Shown here: in pieces, positions 17,411 to 25,460 of the stretch
Layout: every line of letters starts with the position of its first letter
How positions within the stretch are numbered: the first letter of the stretch is position 1
Assembly (NCBI GenBank): GCA_016938875.1
Contig: JAFGTV010000029.1
Coordinates: forward strand, 1-64,000
Length of the DNA: 64,000 nucleotides
Reading direction: 5' to 3'
From: Paracoccaceae bacterium
GTDB taxonomy: Bacteria > Pseudomonadota > Alphaproteobacteria > Rhodobacterales > Rhodobacteraceae
Notes under the pieces: model-generated
Databases searched by the model: none
What the model saw: the letters and a program-made list of their open reading frames with translations, nothing else
What the model was told of the DNA's origin: nothing
Program-made: the position numbers and the translations under genes

Positions 17411-17439
17411 TTGACTCGGTGCGACCCCGCCTCTAGGTT
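17411..17439 (+). promoter_or_regulatory. predicted sigma-70 promoter of the F0 operon
   Basis: TTGACT (17411-17416), a 17-bp spacer, then TAGGTT (17434-17439). The atpI ATG is 30 bp downstream of the -10 element. The distance and the good -35 make this the likely start of the atpI-B-E-F operon. Confidence 0.65.
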
Positions 17440-17468
17440 CGCGGCGACTGTCCCGGGGGGCTTTCGCG

Positions 17469-17801
17469 ATGATTGATCCGGCCGAAAAAGAGCGTCTTGA
17501 ACGGCTAGAGGCCCGGATCAACCAATTGAAGCAGGCTGAGGACCAGCCCGCGAAGCCCATGCAGGACGAACATTACGCGCAGGCGCAACTGGCCTGGCGG
17601 ATGGTGGTGGAATTGGTGGCCGGTCTGGGGATCGGTTTCGGCATCGGATACACGCTGGATCTCTGGTTGGGGACCATGCCGCTGTTTATGGTGCTGTTCA
17701 TATTGCTGGGCTTTGCGGCCGGGGTGCGCGTGATGATGCGCTCGGCGCAAGAGGCCCAGAAGCAACCGGCGGCTGAGGCCGCTGACGAGAAGAGGGACTG
17801 A
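17469..17801 (+). CDS. atpI: ATP synthase assembly protein AtpI
   Basis: 110 residues: a charged N-terminal coiled stretch (~1-40) and two membrane helices ([20 protein letters not shown] near 51-70, and [20 protein letters not shown] near 73-92). AtpI helps assemble the c-ring. It opens the F0 operon and lies 2 bp before atpB, the normal alphaproteobacterial arrangement. Confidence 0.92.
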   Translation: MIDPAEKERLERLEARINQLKQAEDQPAKPMQDEHYAQAQLAWRMVVELVAGLGIGFGIGYTLDLWLGTMPLFMVLFILLGFAAGVRVMMRSAQEAQKQPAAEAADEKRD

Positions 17802-17803
17802 AC

Positions 17804-18556
17804 GTGGCAAGCGAAGAAGCACCGAGCGGCCTGCAAATCCACCCGATGGACCAGTTCGTGGTCAAGCCCCTCTTTGGCGGCGACACGATCTATTGGTACA
17901 CGCCCACCAACGTCACGCTGTGGATGGCGCTGGCGGTGTTGTGCGTGGTGCTGTTGTTGGTGATCGGCACGCGGGGCCGGGCGATCGTCCCCTCGCGGAT
18001 CCAGTCGGTTGCCGAGCTGGCCTATGGGTTCGTCTACAAGATGGTAGAGGATGTTTCGGGCAAGGATGGCCTGAAGTACTTTCCCTACATCATGACGCTG
18101 TTCATCTTCATCGTCTTTGCCAACTTCCTCGGGCTGATCCCGACCTCCTTTGCCACGACTTCGCACATCGCGGTGACGGCGACGATGGCAATGGCGGTGT
18201 TCCTGGCGATCACGATCCTTGGGATCGTCAAGCACGGCGTCGGCTTTCTGTCGATCTTCTGGATCAGCGCGGCACCGCTGGCGCTGCGCCCCGTTCTGGC
18301 GCTGATCGAGGTTATTTCCTACTTCGTGCGGCCCGTCAGCCACTCTATCCGACTTGCCGGCAACATGATGGCCGGTCACGCCGTGATCAAGGTGTTCGCG
18401 GGCTTTGCCGGTGTGCTGGGTGTGGGCGCGGTCGCGCCCGTGGCCGCCATCGCGTCGATCTACGCTCTGGAGACCCTGGTGGCCTTTATCCAGGCTTATG
18501 TCTTCGCGATCCTCACCTGTGTCTACCTGCGCGATGCGCTGCATCCGCACCACTGA
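17804..18556 (+). CDS. atpB: ATP synthase F0 subunit a
   Basis: 250 residues with five to six membrane helices. The essential arginine lies in [14 protein letters not shown] near residue 187, with the C-terminal helix [22 protein letters not shown]. The subunit forms the proton half-channels beside the c-ring. It starts with GTG two bases after the atpI stop. Confidence 0.97.
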   Translation: MASEEAPSGLQIHPMDQFVVKPLFGGDTIYWYTPTNVTLWMALAVLCVVLLLVIGTRGRAIVPSRIQSVAELAYGFVYKMVEDVSGKDGLKYFPYIMTLFIFIVFANFLGLIPTSFATTSHIAVTATMAMAVFLAITILGIVKHGVGFLSIFWISAAPLALRPVLALIEVISYFVRPVSHSIRLAGNMMAGHAVIKVFAGFAGVLGVGAVAPVAAIASIYALETLVAFIQAYVFAILTCVYLRDALHPHH

Positions 18557-18602
18557 ATCGACACGAAACAATCTGCCAATTCCAACGTAAGGAGTTTTCG
18601 AA

Positions 18603-18839
18603 ATGGAAGGCGATATCGTTCAAATGGGTGCCTACATCGGTGCCGGCCTGGCATGCACCGGCATGGGCGGCGCTGCCGTGGGTATTGGCCACGTCGTGGG
18701 CAACTACATCTCGGGTGCGCTGCGCAACCCCTCGGCGGCCGCTTCGCAGACCGCCACCATGTTCATCGGTATCGCATTCGCCGAAGCCCTGGGGATCTTC
18801 TCGTTCCTCGTTGCGCTTCTGCTGATGTTCGCCGTCTAA
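18603..18839 (+). CDS. atpE: ATP synthase F0 subunit c
   Basis: 78 residues forming the helical hairpin: Gly/Ala-rich helix 1 ([17 protein letters not shown]), polar loop RNPSA, and helix 2 with the proton-carrying carboxylate Glu61 in [12 protein letters not shown]. The hydrophobic tail ends LLLMFAV. AAGGAG precedes the ATG. A strong hairpin follows it, fitting the need for many copies of subunit c. Confidence 0.98.
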   Translation: MEGDIVQMGAYIGAGLACTGMGGAAVGIGHVVGNYISGALRNPSAAASQTATMFIGIAFAEALGIFSFLVALLLMFAV

Positions 18840-18864
18840 GCGCCTCTTGATCCGATCCTTACGG

Positions 18865-18898
18865 CCGGGTGGGCGCGCAGCGTTGCGCACCCACCCGG
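18865..18898 (+). promoter_or_regulatory. intercistronic stem-loop after atpE
   Basis: CCGGGTGGG (18865-18873) pairs perfectly with CCCACCCGG (18890-18898), with further GCGC pairing inside. No T-run follows, so read-through into atpF' is expected. Such a structure after atpE could stabilise the upstream mRNA and raise subunit c output; that role is inferred. Confidence 0.6.
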
Positions 18899-18925
18899 TG
18901 TAATCCGGGGTTCCAGGGGGACGAC

Positions 18926-19465
18926 ATGGCATCAGAAACGCACGCTGCCGAAGGTGCCGCGCACGCCGCCGAAACGGTCGGCATGCCGCAGCTCGACTTC
19001 GCGACCTTCCCGAACCAGATTTTCTGGCTCGTCGTCACGCTTGTCGTGATCTACTTCGTTCTGTCGCGGATCGCGCTGCCGCGGATCGGCGCCGTTCTGG
19101 CCGAACGCCAGGGGACGATCTCTAACGATATCGCCGCCGCCGAAGAGCTGAAATTGCGCGCGCAAGAGGCTGAAAAGGCCTATGACAAGGCGCTGGCAGA
19201 TGCCCGCGCTGAGGCACAGCGCATCATCGCCGAGGCCAAGGCCGACATCCAGGGTGACCTGGACGCCGCCACCGCCAAGGCCGATGCCGAGATCGCCGCG
19301 CGCTCTGCCGAGGCCGAGAAAGCCATCGGCGCGATCCGCGCCGGCGCGCTGGAAAGCATCTCCGAGGTGGCCCGAGAGACGGCCCTAGATGTCGTGACCG
19401 CGATGGGCTTCACCTCTGACGCGGGGGCCGTCAACGCCGCCGTGGACAGCAAGCTGAAAGGGTAA
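18926..19465 (+). CDS. atpF2: ATP synthase F0 subunit b'
   Basis: 179 residues: an Ala/His-rich N-terminus, one membrane helix ([20 protein letters not shown] near 33-52), then a long charged coiled coil. It is the second peripheral-stalk subunit typical of phototrophic and alphaproteobacterial ATP synthases, pairing with subunit b. The start is at [10 protein letters not shown] after a GGGGG-containing ribosome site. It ends 4 bp before atpF. Confidence 0.95.
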   Translation: MASETHAAEGAAHAAETVGMPQLDFATFPNQIFWLVVTLVVIYFVLSRIALPRIGAVLAERQGTISNDIAAAEELKLRAQEAEKAYDKALADARAEAQRIIAEAKADIQGDLDAATAKADAEIAARSAEAEKAIGAIRAGALESISEVARETALDVVTAMGFTSDAGAVNAAVDSKLKG

Positions 19466-19469
19466 GACG

Positions 19470-20030
19470 ATGAAAAAACTCTCGCTCGTTTTCGCCCTTG
19501 CGGCCAGCCCTGCCTTTGCTGCGTCGGGGCCGTTCTTCTCGCTTTACAACACCAACTTCGTTGTGACGCTGGCGTTCCTCGCCTTTATCGGCGTGCTGAT
19601 CTACGCCAAGGTGCCCGGCAAGCTGACGGCGATGCTGGACAAGCGCGCCGACGGCATCAAGGCCGAGTTGAACGAGGCCAAGGCCCTGCGCGAAGAGGCC
19701 CAGACCATCCTGGCGTCCTATGAGCGCAAGCAAAAAGAAGTGCAGGAACAGGCTGAGCGGATCATCGAAACCGCGAAATCCGAGGCAGAGGCCGCCGCGG
19801 CCAAGGCCAAGGAAGATCTGAAAGTGGCCATCGCCCGTCGCCTGGTCGCCGCCGACGAACAGATCGAATCCGCCAAGGCCAGCGCCGTGCGCGAGGTTCG
19901 GGATGGCGCGATCGTGCTGGCCGTTGCCGCCGCGCGTGACGTGATTGCCAAGCAGATGACCGCCCAGACCGGCGACAAGCTGATCGGTGATGCGATTGAC
20001 CAGGTCCAGGCCAAGCTGAGCCTGCACTGA
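19470..20030 (+). CDS. atpF: ATP synthase F0 subunit b
   Basis: 186 residues. An N-terminal signal-like segment ends near AFAASG, then comes a membrane helix (FVVTLAFLAFIGVLIYAKV) and an Ala/Glu/Lys-rich coiled coil that forms the peripheral stalk. It is the last F0 gene, followed by a terminator; the F1 genes are elsewhere, as usual in alphaproteobacteria. Confidence 0.95.
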   Translation: MKKLSLVFALAASPAFAASGPFFSLYNTNFVVTLAFLAFIGVLIYAKVPGKLTAMLDKRADGIKAELNEAKALREEAQTILASYERKQKEVQEQAERIIETAKSEAEAAAAKAKEDLKVAIARRLVAADEQIESAKASAVREVRDGAIVLAVAAARDVIAKQMTAQTGDKLIGDAIDQVQAKLSLH

Positions 20031-20052
20031 CCCGCCCGTCATCAGGATAAGA

Positions 20053-20083
20053 GGCCCGGCCACTGTGCCGGGCCTTTTGCTTT
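20053..20083 (+). terminator. Rho-independent terminator of the F0 operon
   Basis: GGCCCGGC (20053-20060) and GCCGGGCC (20067-20074) form a perfect 8-bp stem followed by TTTTGCTTT, 22 bp after the atpF stop. Confidence 0.9.
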
Positions 20084-20091
20084 GGGGGGGC

Positions 20092-20862
20092 TCAGCCCTT
20101 GCCCAGCTCGTGGTCCAGCCGCTTGCGGGCGATGGCCTCGTTGCGTTCGGACAGCAGGTGATCCGACAGCGATTGCTCGACATAGGTCAGGTGACGTTCC
20201 ACGGCGGCGCGCGCGCCTTCGGGGTCACGCTCTTGCAGGGCCTTGTTGATCGCGCGGTGCTGATCCAGCAGCATCGCCCGCGTGGTGCGCTGGCGGAACA
20301 TGATCTGGCGGTTGTAGAACACCCCCTCGCGCAGCAGATCGAACATCGCGCGCATCATGTGCAGCATGACCACGTTATGGCTGGCCTCGATGATGGCCAG
20401 GTGAAACTCGGCGTCAAGCCGGGCCTCGTCGGCCGGGTTGCGCTTGCTGTGGGCGGCTTCCATCTTGGTAAAGATCGTGTCCACCAGCCGCAGGTCGGTA
20501 TCCGAGGCCAGGCGCGCGGCGCGCTCGGCGGCCAGCCCCTCCAGGTCGCGGCGAAAGGCGATATAGTCGAAAAGCGCCTCTTGGTGGGCGCCGAAAAGCC
20601 GGATCAAGGCCTCGGAAAAGGCGGCGCCCAACACCTCGGCCACGAAAATCCCGGCGCCGGCGCGACTGACGAGCAGCCCGCGCTCTTGCAATTCGGCGAT
20701 CGCTTCGCGCAGGGACGGGCGCGACACGCCCAGCTTTTCCGACAGATCCCGTTCCGAGGGCAGCCGTTCGCCTGGGCGCAGAATGCCGCGCAGGATCAAC
20801 AGCTCGATCTGGCGCACAACCGCCTGGGCAAGCTTTTCGGGCTGGACTCGTTCAAATGGCAT
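20092..20862 (-). CDS. GntR (FadR subfamily) transcriptional regulator
   Basis: 256 residues. The winged HTH at ~10-75 contains RPGERLPSERDLSEKLGVSRPSLREAIAEL, and the C-terminal FCD helical domain covers ~95-235 with the metal-type residues of LDAEFHLAIIEASHN and DQHRAINKALQERD. This resembles PdhR/LldR/GlcC-type sensors of pyruvate, lactate or glycolate. A perfect palindrome stands just upstream, indicating autoregulation. Its target is not adjacent (atp genes on one side, an OmpA lipoprotein on the other). Confidence 0.9.
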   Translation of the reverse strand: MPFERVQPEKLAQAVVRQIELLILRGILRPGERLPSERDLSEKLGVSRPSLREAIAELQERGLLVSRAGAGIFVAEVLGAAFSEALIRLFGAHQEALFDYIAFRRDLEGLAAERAARLASDTDLRLVDTIFTKMEAAHSKRNPADEARLDAEFHLAIIEASHNVVMLHMMRAMFDLLREGVFYNRQIMFRQRTTRAMLLDQHRAINKALQERDPEGARAAVERHLTYVEQSLSDHLLSERNEAIARKRLDHELGKG

Positions 20863-20880
20863 GCTGCGCGCGCTCCTGAA

Positions 20881-20901
20881 GCGGTCAGTTTATATGACCG
20901 C
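20881..20901. promoter_or_regulatory. operator-like palindrome upstream of the GntR gene
   Basis: GCGGTCA-GTTTATA-TGACCGC is a perfect 7-bp inverted repeat with a 7-bp AT-rich centre, 19-39 bp upstream of the regulator's ATG. GGTC/GACC arms are typical of FadR-type GntR sites. Confidence 0.7.
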
Positions 20902-20966
20902 GTCAGGCGGCAGGCAATGGCCATGACGACCCCCGCCCGGTGCGGTGACCGGGCGGGGCAGGCGGA

Positions 20967-21632
20967 TCAGCTGATGGGACGGATGATGATATCCACCCTG
21001 CGGTTCTGGGCGCGTCCCTCGGGCGTCAGGTTCGAGGCCACCGGCTCTCCCTCGCCCCGGCCATAGGCGCGCACCCGGTCGGGGTTCACGCCAGCCCCGG
21101 TCAGCACAGCCGCCACCGAACCGGCGCGGCGCGCCGACAGCGACTGGTTGTAGCTGGCCGAGCCGGTGTTGTCGGTATGGCCGATCACATCCACGGTGGT
21201 GTTGGGATAGTCGTTCAGGCTGCGGGACAGAACCCGCAGGTCGGATTGCAGGTCATAGCGCACGGCAGAACTGTCGGTGGCGAACAGGATGTCCTGGGGC
21301 ATCGTCACCACCAGTTCGGATCCGGTGTTGACGACGTTGATCCGGCTGTCGCCGAAATCGTTGCGCAACTCGGCGGCCTGCTTGTCCAACCGGTCACCGA
21401 TAACGCCCCCGGCGGCAGCGCCCAGGGCGGCCCCTACGAGGGCCGCGCGGCGGCGTTCCTTCTTGTTGTCGCCGATCATGAGACCGGTCAGCGCCCCCAG
21501 GCCCGCGCCGATGGCCACGCCCTCTTTGGTGCGCTGGCGGGGATCAGAGGTCTGGTCGCCGGTTGGGGTGCACGCACTCAACGTCAGGGCGCCGACTGCG
21601 GCCAGGATAATGGAACGTTTCGCTCGGGTCAT
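20967..21632 (-). CDS. OmpA-family outer-membrane lipoprotein
   Basis: 221 residues. The signal peptide ends in a lipobox (LSAC, Cys21). A glycine-zipper region (GVAIGAGLGALTGLMIGD and ALGAAAGGVIGD) covers ~38-80, then an OmpA C-terminal peptidoglycan-binding domain (DILFATDSSAVR, VDVIGHTDNTGS, NRRVDIIIRP). The protein probably anchors the outer membrane to peptidoglycan. AGGCAAAAG precedes the ATG. It is monocistronic. Confidence 0.92.
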   Translation of the reverse strand: MTRAKRSIILAAVGALTLSACTPTGDQTSDPRQRTKEGVAIGAGLGALTGLMIGDNKKERRRAALVGAALGAAAGGVIGDRLDKQAAELRNDFGDSRINVVNTGSELVVTMPQDILFATDSSAVRYDLQSDLRVLSRSLNDYPNTTVDVIGHTDNTGSASYNQSLSARRAGSVAAVLTGAGVNPDRVRAYGRGEGEPVASNLTPEGRAQNRRVDIIIRPIS

Positions 21633-21742
21633 CTTTTGCCTCTTGGGTCATGTCCGCTAGGCCGGACCTTCGTCTTGATTATAAGCATCCCGATGCTCTC
21701 GCGCGAGAGGGTGTGTGCAATGGGCGGCATCTTGCCGATGTT

Positions 21743-22627
21743 TCAGGCACGCCCCCTACCGGTTTCCACGGGGGCGTCGGCGTCGGCGCGCGCCCCCTCC
21801 CAGGCCAGCATCGCGCGTTTGACCGGCAGGCCCCAGTGATAGCCCCCCAGCGCGCCCGTTTTGCGCAGCGCCCGGTGGCAGGGGATCAGATAGCTGATCG
21901 GGTTCCGGCCCACCGCCGTGCCGACCGCGCGCACCGCGCCGGGATTTCCGATGGCGCGCGCGATTTCCGAATAGGTCGTCACATGGCCCGTGGGCACGGC
22001 CAGCAGGGCCTCCCACACCTTGATCTGGAACGGGGCGCCGATCAGGTGCAGCCGCGCCGTGCCCGCCTGGTCAAAGGCGGCCTGGATCATCGGCGACAGC
22101 GTCTCTGGCGCGTGGGTAAAGGTGGCCCGGGGCCACCGCGCGGTCATGTCGGCAAAGGCGTCCGCGCGCCCGGTCTCGTCGGTAAAGGCCAGCCCGCACA
22201 GGCCCCGGTCGGTGCCCATCGCCAAGGCCTCGCCAAACGGACTGGGGAAATAGCCATAGGCGATCGTCAGGCCGGCGCCATGGCGGGCAAAGTCGCCCGG
22301 GCTCATCGCCTCCCAGCGCAGGAAAAGGTCATGCAGCCGCCCGGTCCCCGACAGGCCAAGCGTCTGGGCGGTCTCAAGGGTGGTGAACCGGTCGCGCATC
22401 AACGCGCGGGCGTGGCCCAGCGTCAGGTATTGCTGATACCGCTTGGGCGACACGCCGACCCAGCGCGAAAAGATGCGTTGGAAATGGGCCGGGCTCATGT
22501 TCATTCCGGCGGCCACGTCGTCCAGCGACAGCGCGGCGCCCTGGGCCGCGTCGATCCGTTCGATTGCACGGCGGATGACGCCGTAATGATAGGCGGCGTC
22601 CTGATCGGTGTCGTGATCGTGATGCAT
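21743..22627 (-). CDS. AraC-type HTH fused to methylated-DNA-cysteine methyltransferase (Ada-like)
   Basis: 294 residues: an AraC HTH at ~20-100 (SLDDVAAGMNMSPAHFQRIFSRW), a ribonuclease-like spacer, and an MGMT domain with the methyl-acceptor in NPISYLIPCHRALR near residue 255. It repairs O6-methylguanine by suicide transfer and may act as regulator. Unlike E. coli Ada it lacks the N-terminal four-Cys zinc domain that senses methylphosphotriesters. The start at MHHDHD is preferred because upstream in-frame sequence is low complexity. It diverges from nth. Confidence 0.9.
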   Translation of the reverse strand: MHHDHDTDQDAAYHYGVIRRAIERIDAAQGAALSLDDVAAGMNMSPAHFQRIFSRWVGVSPKRYQQYLTLGHARALMRDRFTTLETAQTLGLSGTGRLHDLFLRWEAMSPGDFARHGAGLTIAYGYFPSPFGEALAMGTDRGLCGLAFTDETGRADAFADMTARWPRATFTHAPETLSPMIQAAFDQAGTARLHLIGAPFQIKVWEALLAVPTGHVTTYSEIARAIGNPGAVRAVGTAVGRNPISYLIPCHRALRKTGALGGYHWGLPVKRAMLAWEGARADADAPVETGRGRA

Positions 22628-22756
22628 GGCGCGGCTCCCCCGTGGCTTGGGGTCAGAATAGGGGGTGGGGGGGCTGTGGGCGACCCGAAAGCTGCGCCAA
22701 ATCGCAGCCACGCCGCCCACTTGCCCCCGCGCGCGTCAGCGGGCATAGACAGGGCC

Positions 22757-23401
22757 ATGGTTCAGCCGCTCGACTATCATACGATCCACGAGATATTCAC
22801 CCGCTTTCAGGCCGCAGAGCCTGAACCGAAGGGTGAGCTGGAACATGTGAACGCCTATACCCTGCTGGTCGCCGTCGCGCTGTCGGCGCAGGCCACGGAC
22901 GCGGGAGTGAACAAGGCCACCCGGGGCCTTTTCGCCGTGGCAGACACGCCGCAAAAGATGCTGGATCTGGGCGAAGAGGGGCTGATCGCGCATATCAAGA
23001 CGATCGGCCTTTACCGCAACAAGGCCAAGAACGTCATCAAGATGGCGCGCATCCTGGTCGATGAATATGACGGCCAGGTGCCCTCGTCCCGCGCGGCCTT
23101 GCAGGCGCTGCCCGGGGTGGGGCGCAAGACCGCCAATGTGGTGCTGAACATGTGGTGGGGGATGCCGGCGCAGGCGGTGGACACCCATATCTTTCGTGTC
23201 GGCAACCGCACCCGCATCGCCCCCGGCAAGACCGTCGAGGCGGTGGAACGCGCCATCGAGGATAACATCCCCGCCGAGTTCCAGCGCCACGCCCATCACT
23301 GGCTGATCCTGCACGGCCGTTATACCTGCAAGGCGCGCAAACCGCTGTGTGCGACCTGCCTGATCCGCGATCTCTGCCCCTTTGAGGATAAGTCCCTATG
23401 A
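22757..23401 (+). CDS. nth: endonuclease III
   Basis: 214 residues. The helix-hairpin-helix is LPGVGRKTANVVL with the catalytic Lys (near residue 121), followed by the catalytic Asp in VDTHIFRVGNR (near 139). The C-terminal [4Fe-4S] ligands are arranged C-x6-C-x2-C-x5-C. The enzyme removes oxidised pyrimidines and cleaves abasic sites. It overlaps the next gene by 4 bp (ATGA) and diverges from another repair gene. Confidence 0.96.
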   Translation: MVQPLDYHTIHEIFTRFQAAEPEPKGELEHVNAYTLLVAVALSAQATDAGVNKATRGLFAVADTPQKMLDLGEEGLIAHIKTIGLYRNKAKNVIKMARILVDEYDGQVPSSRAALQALPGVGRKTANVVLNMWWGMPAQAVDTHIFRVGNRTRIAPGKTVEAVERAIEDNIPAEFQRHAHHWLILHGRYTCKARKPLCATCLIRDLCPFEDKSL

Positions 23402-24393
23402 CCAAACCCTATCACGTCGTTGGCATCGGCAATGCGATTGTCGACGTTCTGGCCCATGCCGACGAGGCGTTCCTGGACACCCACGGGGTGCAAAAGGGCA
23501 TCATGCAGCTCATCGACATGGAGCGCGCGGTGCATCTTTACGGTCAGATCGGCCCGGCGCAGGAAATCTCGGGCGGGTCGGCCGCGAACACCATCGCGGG
23601 CATCGCCCATCTGGGCGGGCGCACCGCCTATGTCGGCAAGGTCAAGGACGACCAGCTGGGCCGCATCTTTGCCCACGACCTGCGCGCCCAGGGGGCCGAG
23701 TATGACACCATCCCCGCGCCGAAAGGTGCCGAGGGCGAGACCGGGCGCTGCATCGTTCTGGTGACGCCGGACGGGGAACGCTCGATGAACACCTATCTGG
23801 GGGTGACCGAACACCTGACGCCCGCCGATATCGACGAGCGTCTGATGGCAGGGGCCGCCTGGATCTACCTTGAGGGGTATCGGTTCGACGGGCCCGAAAG
23901 CCACGAAGCCTTTTCCAAGGCCATCGGCGCGGCCAAGTCGACCGGCGGGCGCGTGTCGCTGACCCTGTCCGACCCGTTCTGCGTGGAACGCCACCGCGCG
24001 GCCTTTCGCAAGATGATCCGCGACGATGTGGACCTGCTGTTCGCCAACCGCGCGGAAATCCTGTCGATGTACGAGACCGAGGATTTCGACGAGGCGCTGA
24101 GCCGCGCCGCCGCCGAGATCGACATCATCGCCTGCACCGACAGCGAAAACGGCGCGCATATCCTGGCCGAGGGGCAGCGTTGGCACGCGCCGGCGATCCC
24201 GACGCAGATCGTGGATGCCACCGGGGCGGGCGATCTGTTCGCGGGGGCGTTCCTGTGGGGGCTGACCGCAGGGCATGACTTGGAAACCTGCGGGCGCATG
24301 GGCTGCGTCGCGGCCAGCGAGATCATCAGCCATATCGGCGCGCGCGCCGAGGCCGACCTGGGCGCGTTGTTTCGCCAGCATGGGCTGATCTAG
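23398..24393 (+). CDS. PfkB family kinase, adenosine-kinase-like
   Basis: 331 residues, ribokinase fold. The N-terminal substrate signature is SGGSAANTIAGIAHLGG near residues 59-75 and the C-terminal ATP/anion-hole motif is DATGAGDLFAGAFLWG near 275, with the catalytic Asp. The pattern is that of the alphaproteobacterial adenosine kinase-like group; substrate could also be another nucleoside or sugar. It starts inside the nth stop codon, so it is translationally coupled. Confidence 0.88.
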   Translation: MTKPYHVVGIGNAIVDVLAHADEAFLDTHGVQKGIMQLIDMERAVHLYGQIGPAQEISGGSAANTIAGIAHLGGRTAYVGKVKDDQLGRIFAHDLRAQGAEYDTIPAPKGAEGETGRCIVLVTPDGERSMNTYLGVTEHLTPADIDERLMAGAAWIYLEGYRFDGPESHEAFSKAIGAAKSTGGRVSLTLSDPFCVERHRAAFRKMIRDDVDLLFANRAEILSMYETEDFDEALSRAAAEIDIIACTDSENGAHILAEGQRWHAPAIPTQIVDATGAGDLFAGAFLWGLTAGHDLETCGRMGCVAASEIISHIGARAEADLGALFRQHGLI

Positions 24394-24455
24394 GGCCCCT
24401 CTCGTCCCCGGCTGCGCGGGCTTGGCCCGCGTGTCCGCGGTCGGGCCGGGGGCTG

Positions 24456-24476
24456 CCCGCGTGCGCGGGTGTTTTC
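24456..24476 (+). terminator. probable terminator after the PfkB kinase gene
   Basis: CCCGC/GCGGG stem (24456-24469) followed by TGTTTTC, 63 bp after the stop. The stretch between is an exceptionally G+C-rich spacer. Confidence 0.55.
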
Positions 24477-24503
24477 ACCGTGAAGAACGGGGCAGGGCGG
24501 CGC

Positions 24504-25322
24504 CTATTCCCCCAGCTTGGCGTGGACCTCGTCGAGGTCGACCTCGGCCAGAGGCATCTTGTTGCCGGGGTTTTCGAAGTCGTATTTGAAAAGCTGAAAG
24601 TCGCGCTTGTAGATCTCGTAGACGAGGTGCATCGACAGGTCGTCGAAATAGTCCCCCACCGGGTGGGCGCGTTTCGGCCCGTGCCCTTCGGATTCGTTGA
24701 AGCGCGGGATTTTGGCCAGGTCGACCTTGTGCGGGGTGTCGACGGCGTCCAGTACACCCTGCATGCCCTCGTTGAACTTCTCGGTAAAGAAGATGTGGTC
24801 GTAGCGCCCGCCATTGGCGATGAAGGTCGAGATATGGCCCGACATCGCGGACCAGTGGATGTCAGGGTCCATCGGGCGGCGCCAGCGGATGGTGTCGCGG
24901 GCGAACAGCAGAAAGCGGCGAAAGCTTTCGATCTGGTCGAACTCGTCCTTACCGTCCTCGCCGCCGACCTCGATCCCGTATTTCTGGATCAGAAGCGGCA
25001 CCAGTTTGCCGCGATAGCGTTTGCCGTTGCGTTGAATGCCGCAGATCTTGTCGAAGAACGACGACAGGATGCGGGTATAGGGGTTGCGCACGCAGGTGAA
25101 CGAAAACGCCTCGTGCCCGCGCACGACGCGCTCGATCGGGGCATGGCTGTCCTCGATCGCCCATTTATGCAGACCCTCGGTCGCGTCATGCACATCGCCG
25201 TCGAAGAACCGCCCATGGTCGGAGTAGAACATGATCTGCCCGATCGTCGAGCAGGCGCATTTGGGCACCACGCGGTAGACCATGCTTTCGCTTGTCGTCA
25301 TCCAGGTGCCGGGAAAGCCCAT
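24504..25322 (-). CDS. sulfotransferase family 2 protein
   Basis: About 272 residues. The PAPS 5'-phosphate loop is VVPKCACSTIG near the N-terminus and the 3'-phosphate site is CVRNPYTRILSSFFDKI near residue 80. The family transfers sulfate from PAPS to carbohydrates. I chose the ATG at 25322 because GAGG lies about 9 bases upstream; an ATG at 25367 also exists but without a ribosome site. It diverges from a GT14 glycosyltransferase, which suggests a surface glycan substrate. Confidence 0.82.
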   Translation of the reverse strand: MGFPGTWMTTSESMVYRVVPKCACSTIGQIMFYSDHGRFFDGDVHDATEGLHKWAIEDSHAPIERVVRGHEAFSFTCVRNPYTRILSSFFDKICGIQRNGKRYRGKLVPLLIQKYGIEVGGEDGKDEFDQIESFRRFLLFARDTIRWRRPMDPDIHWSAMSGHISTFIANGGRYDHIFFTEKFNEGMQGVLDAVDTPHKVDLAKIPRFNESEGHGPKRAHPVGDYFDDLSMHLVYEIYKRDFQLFKYDFENPGNKMPLAEVDLDEVHAKLGE

Positions 25323-25460
25323 ACGCCCCATCCTCGTTTTTGCACGCGCCCTTGCGCTGCCTTTCATGACATCTAAAAAGCAAAGATATAATGTTTTTTC
25401 AACGCCGCGCGGTTATTGGCTGTGAATGCGGTGCAAGGAGCGGGAGCGAAGCGGCGGCAG

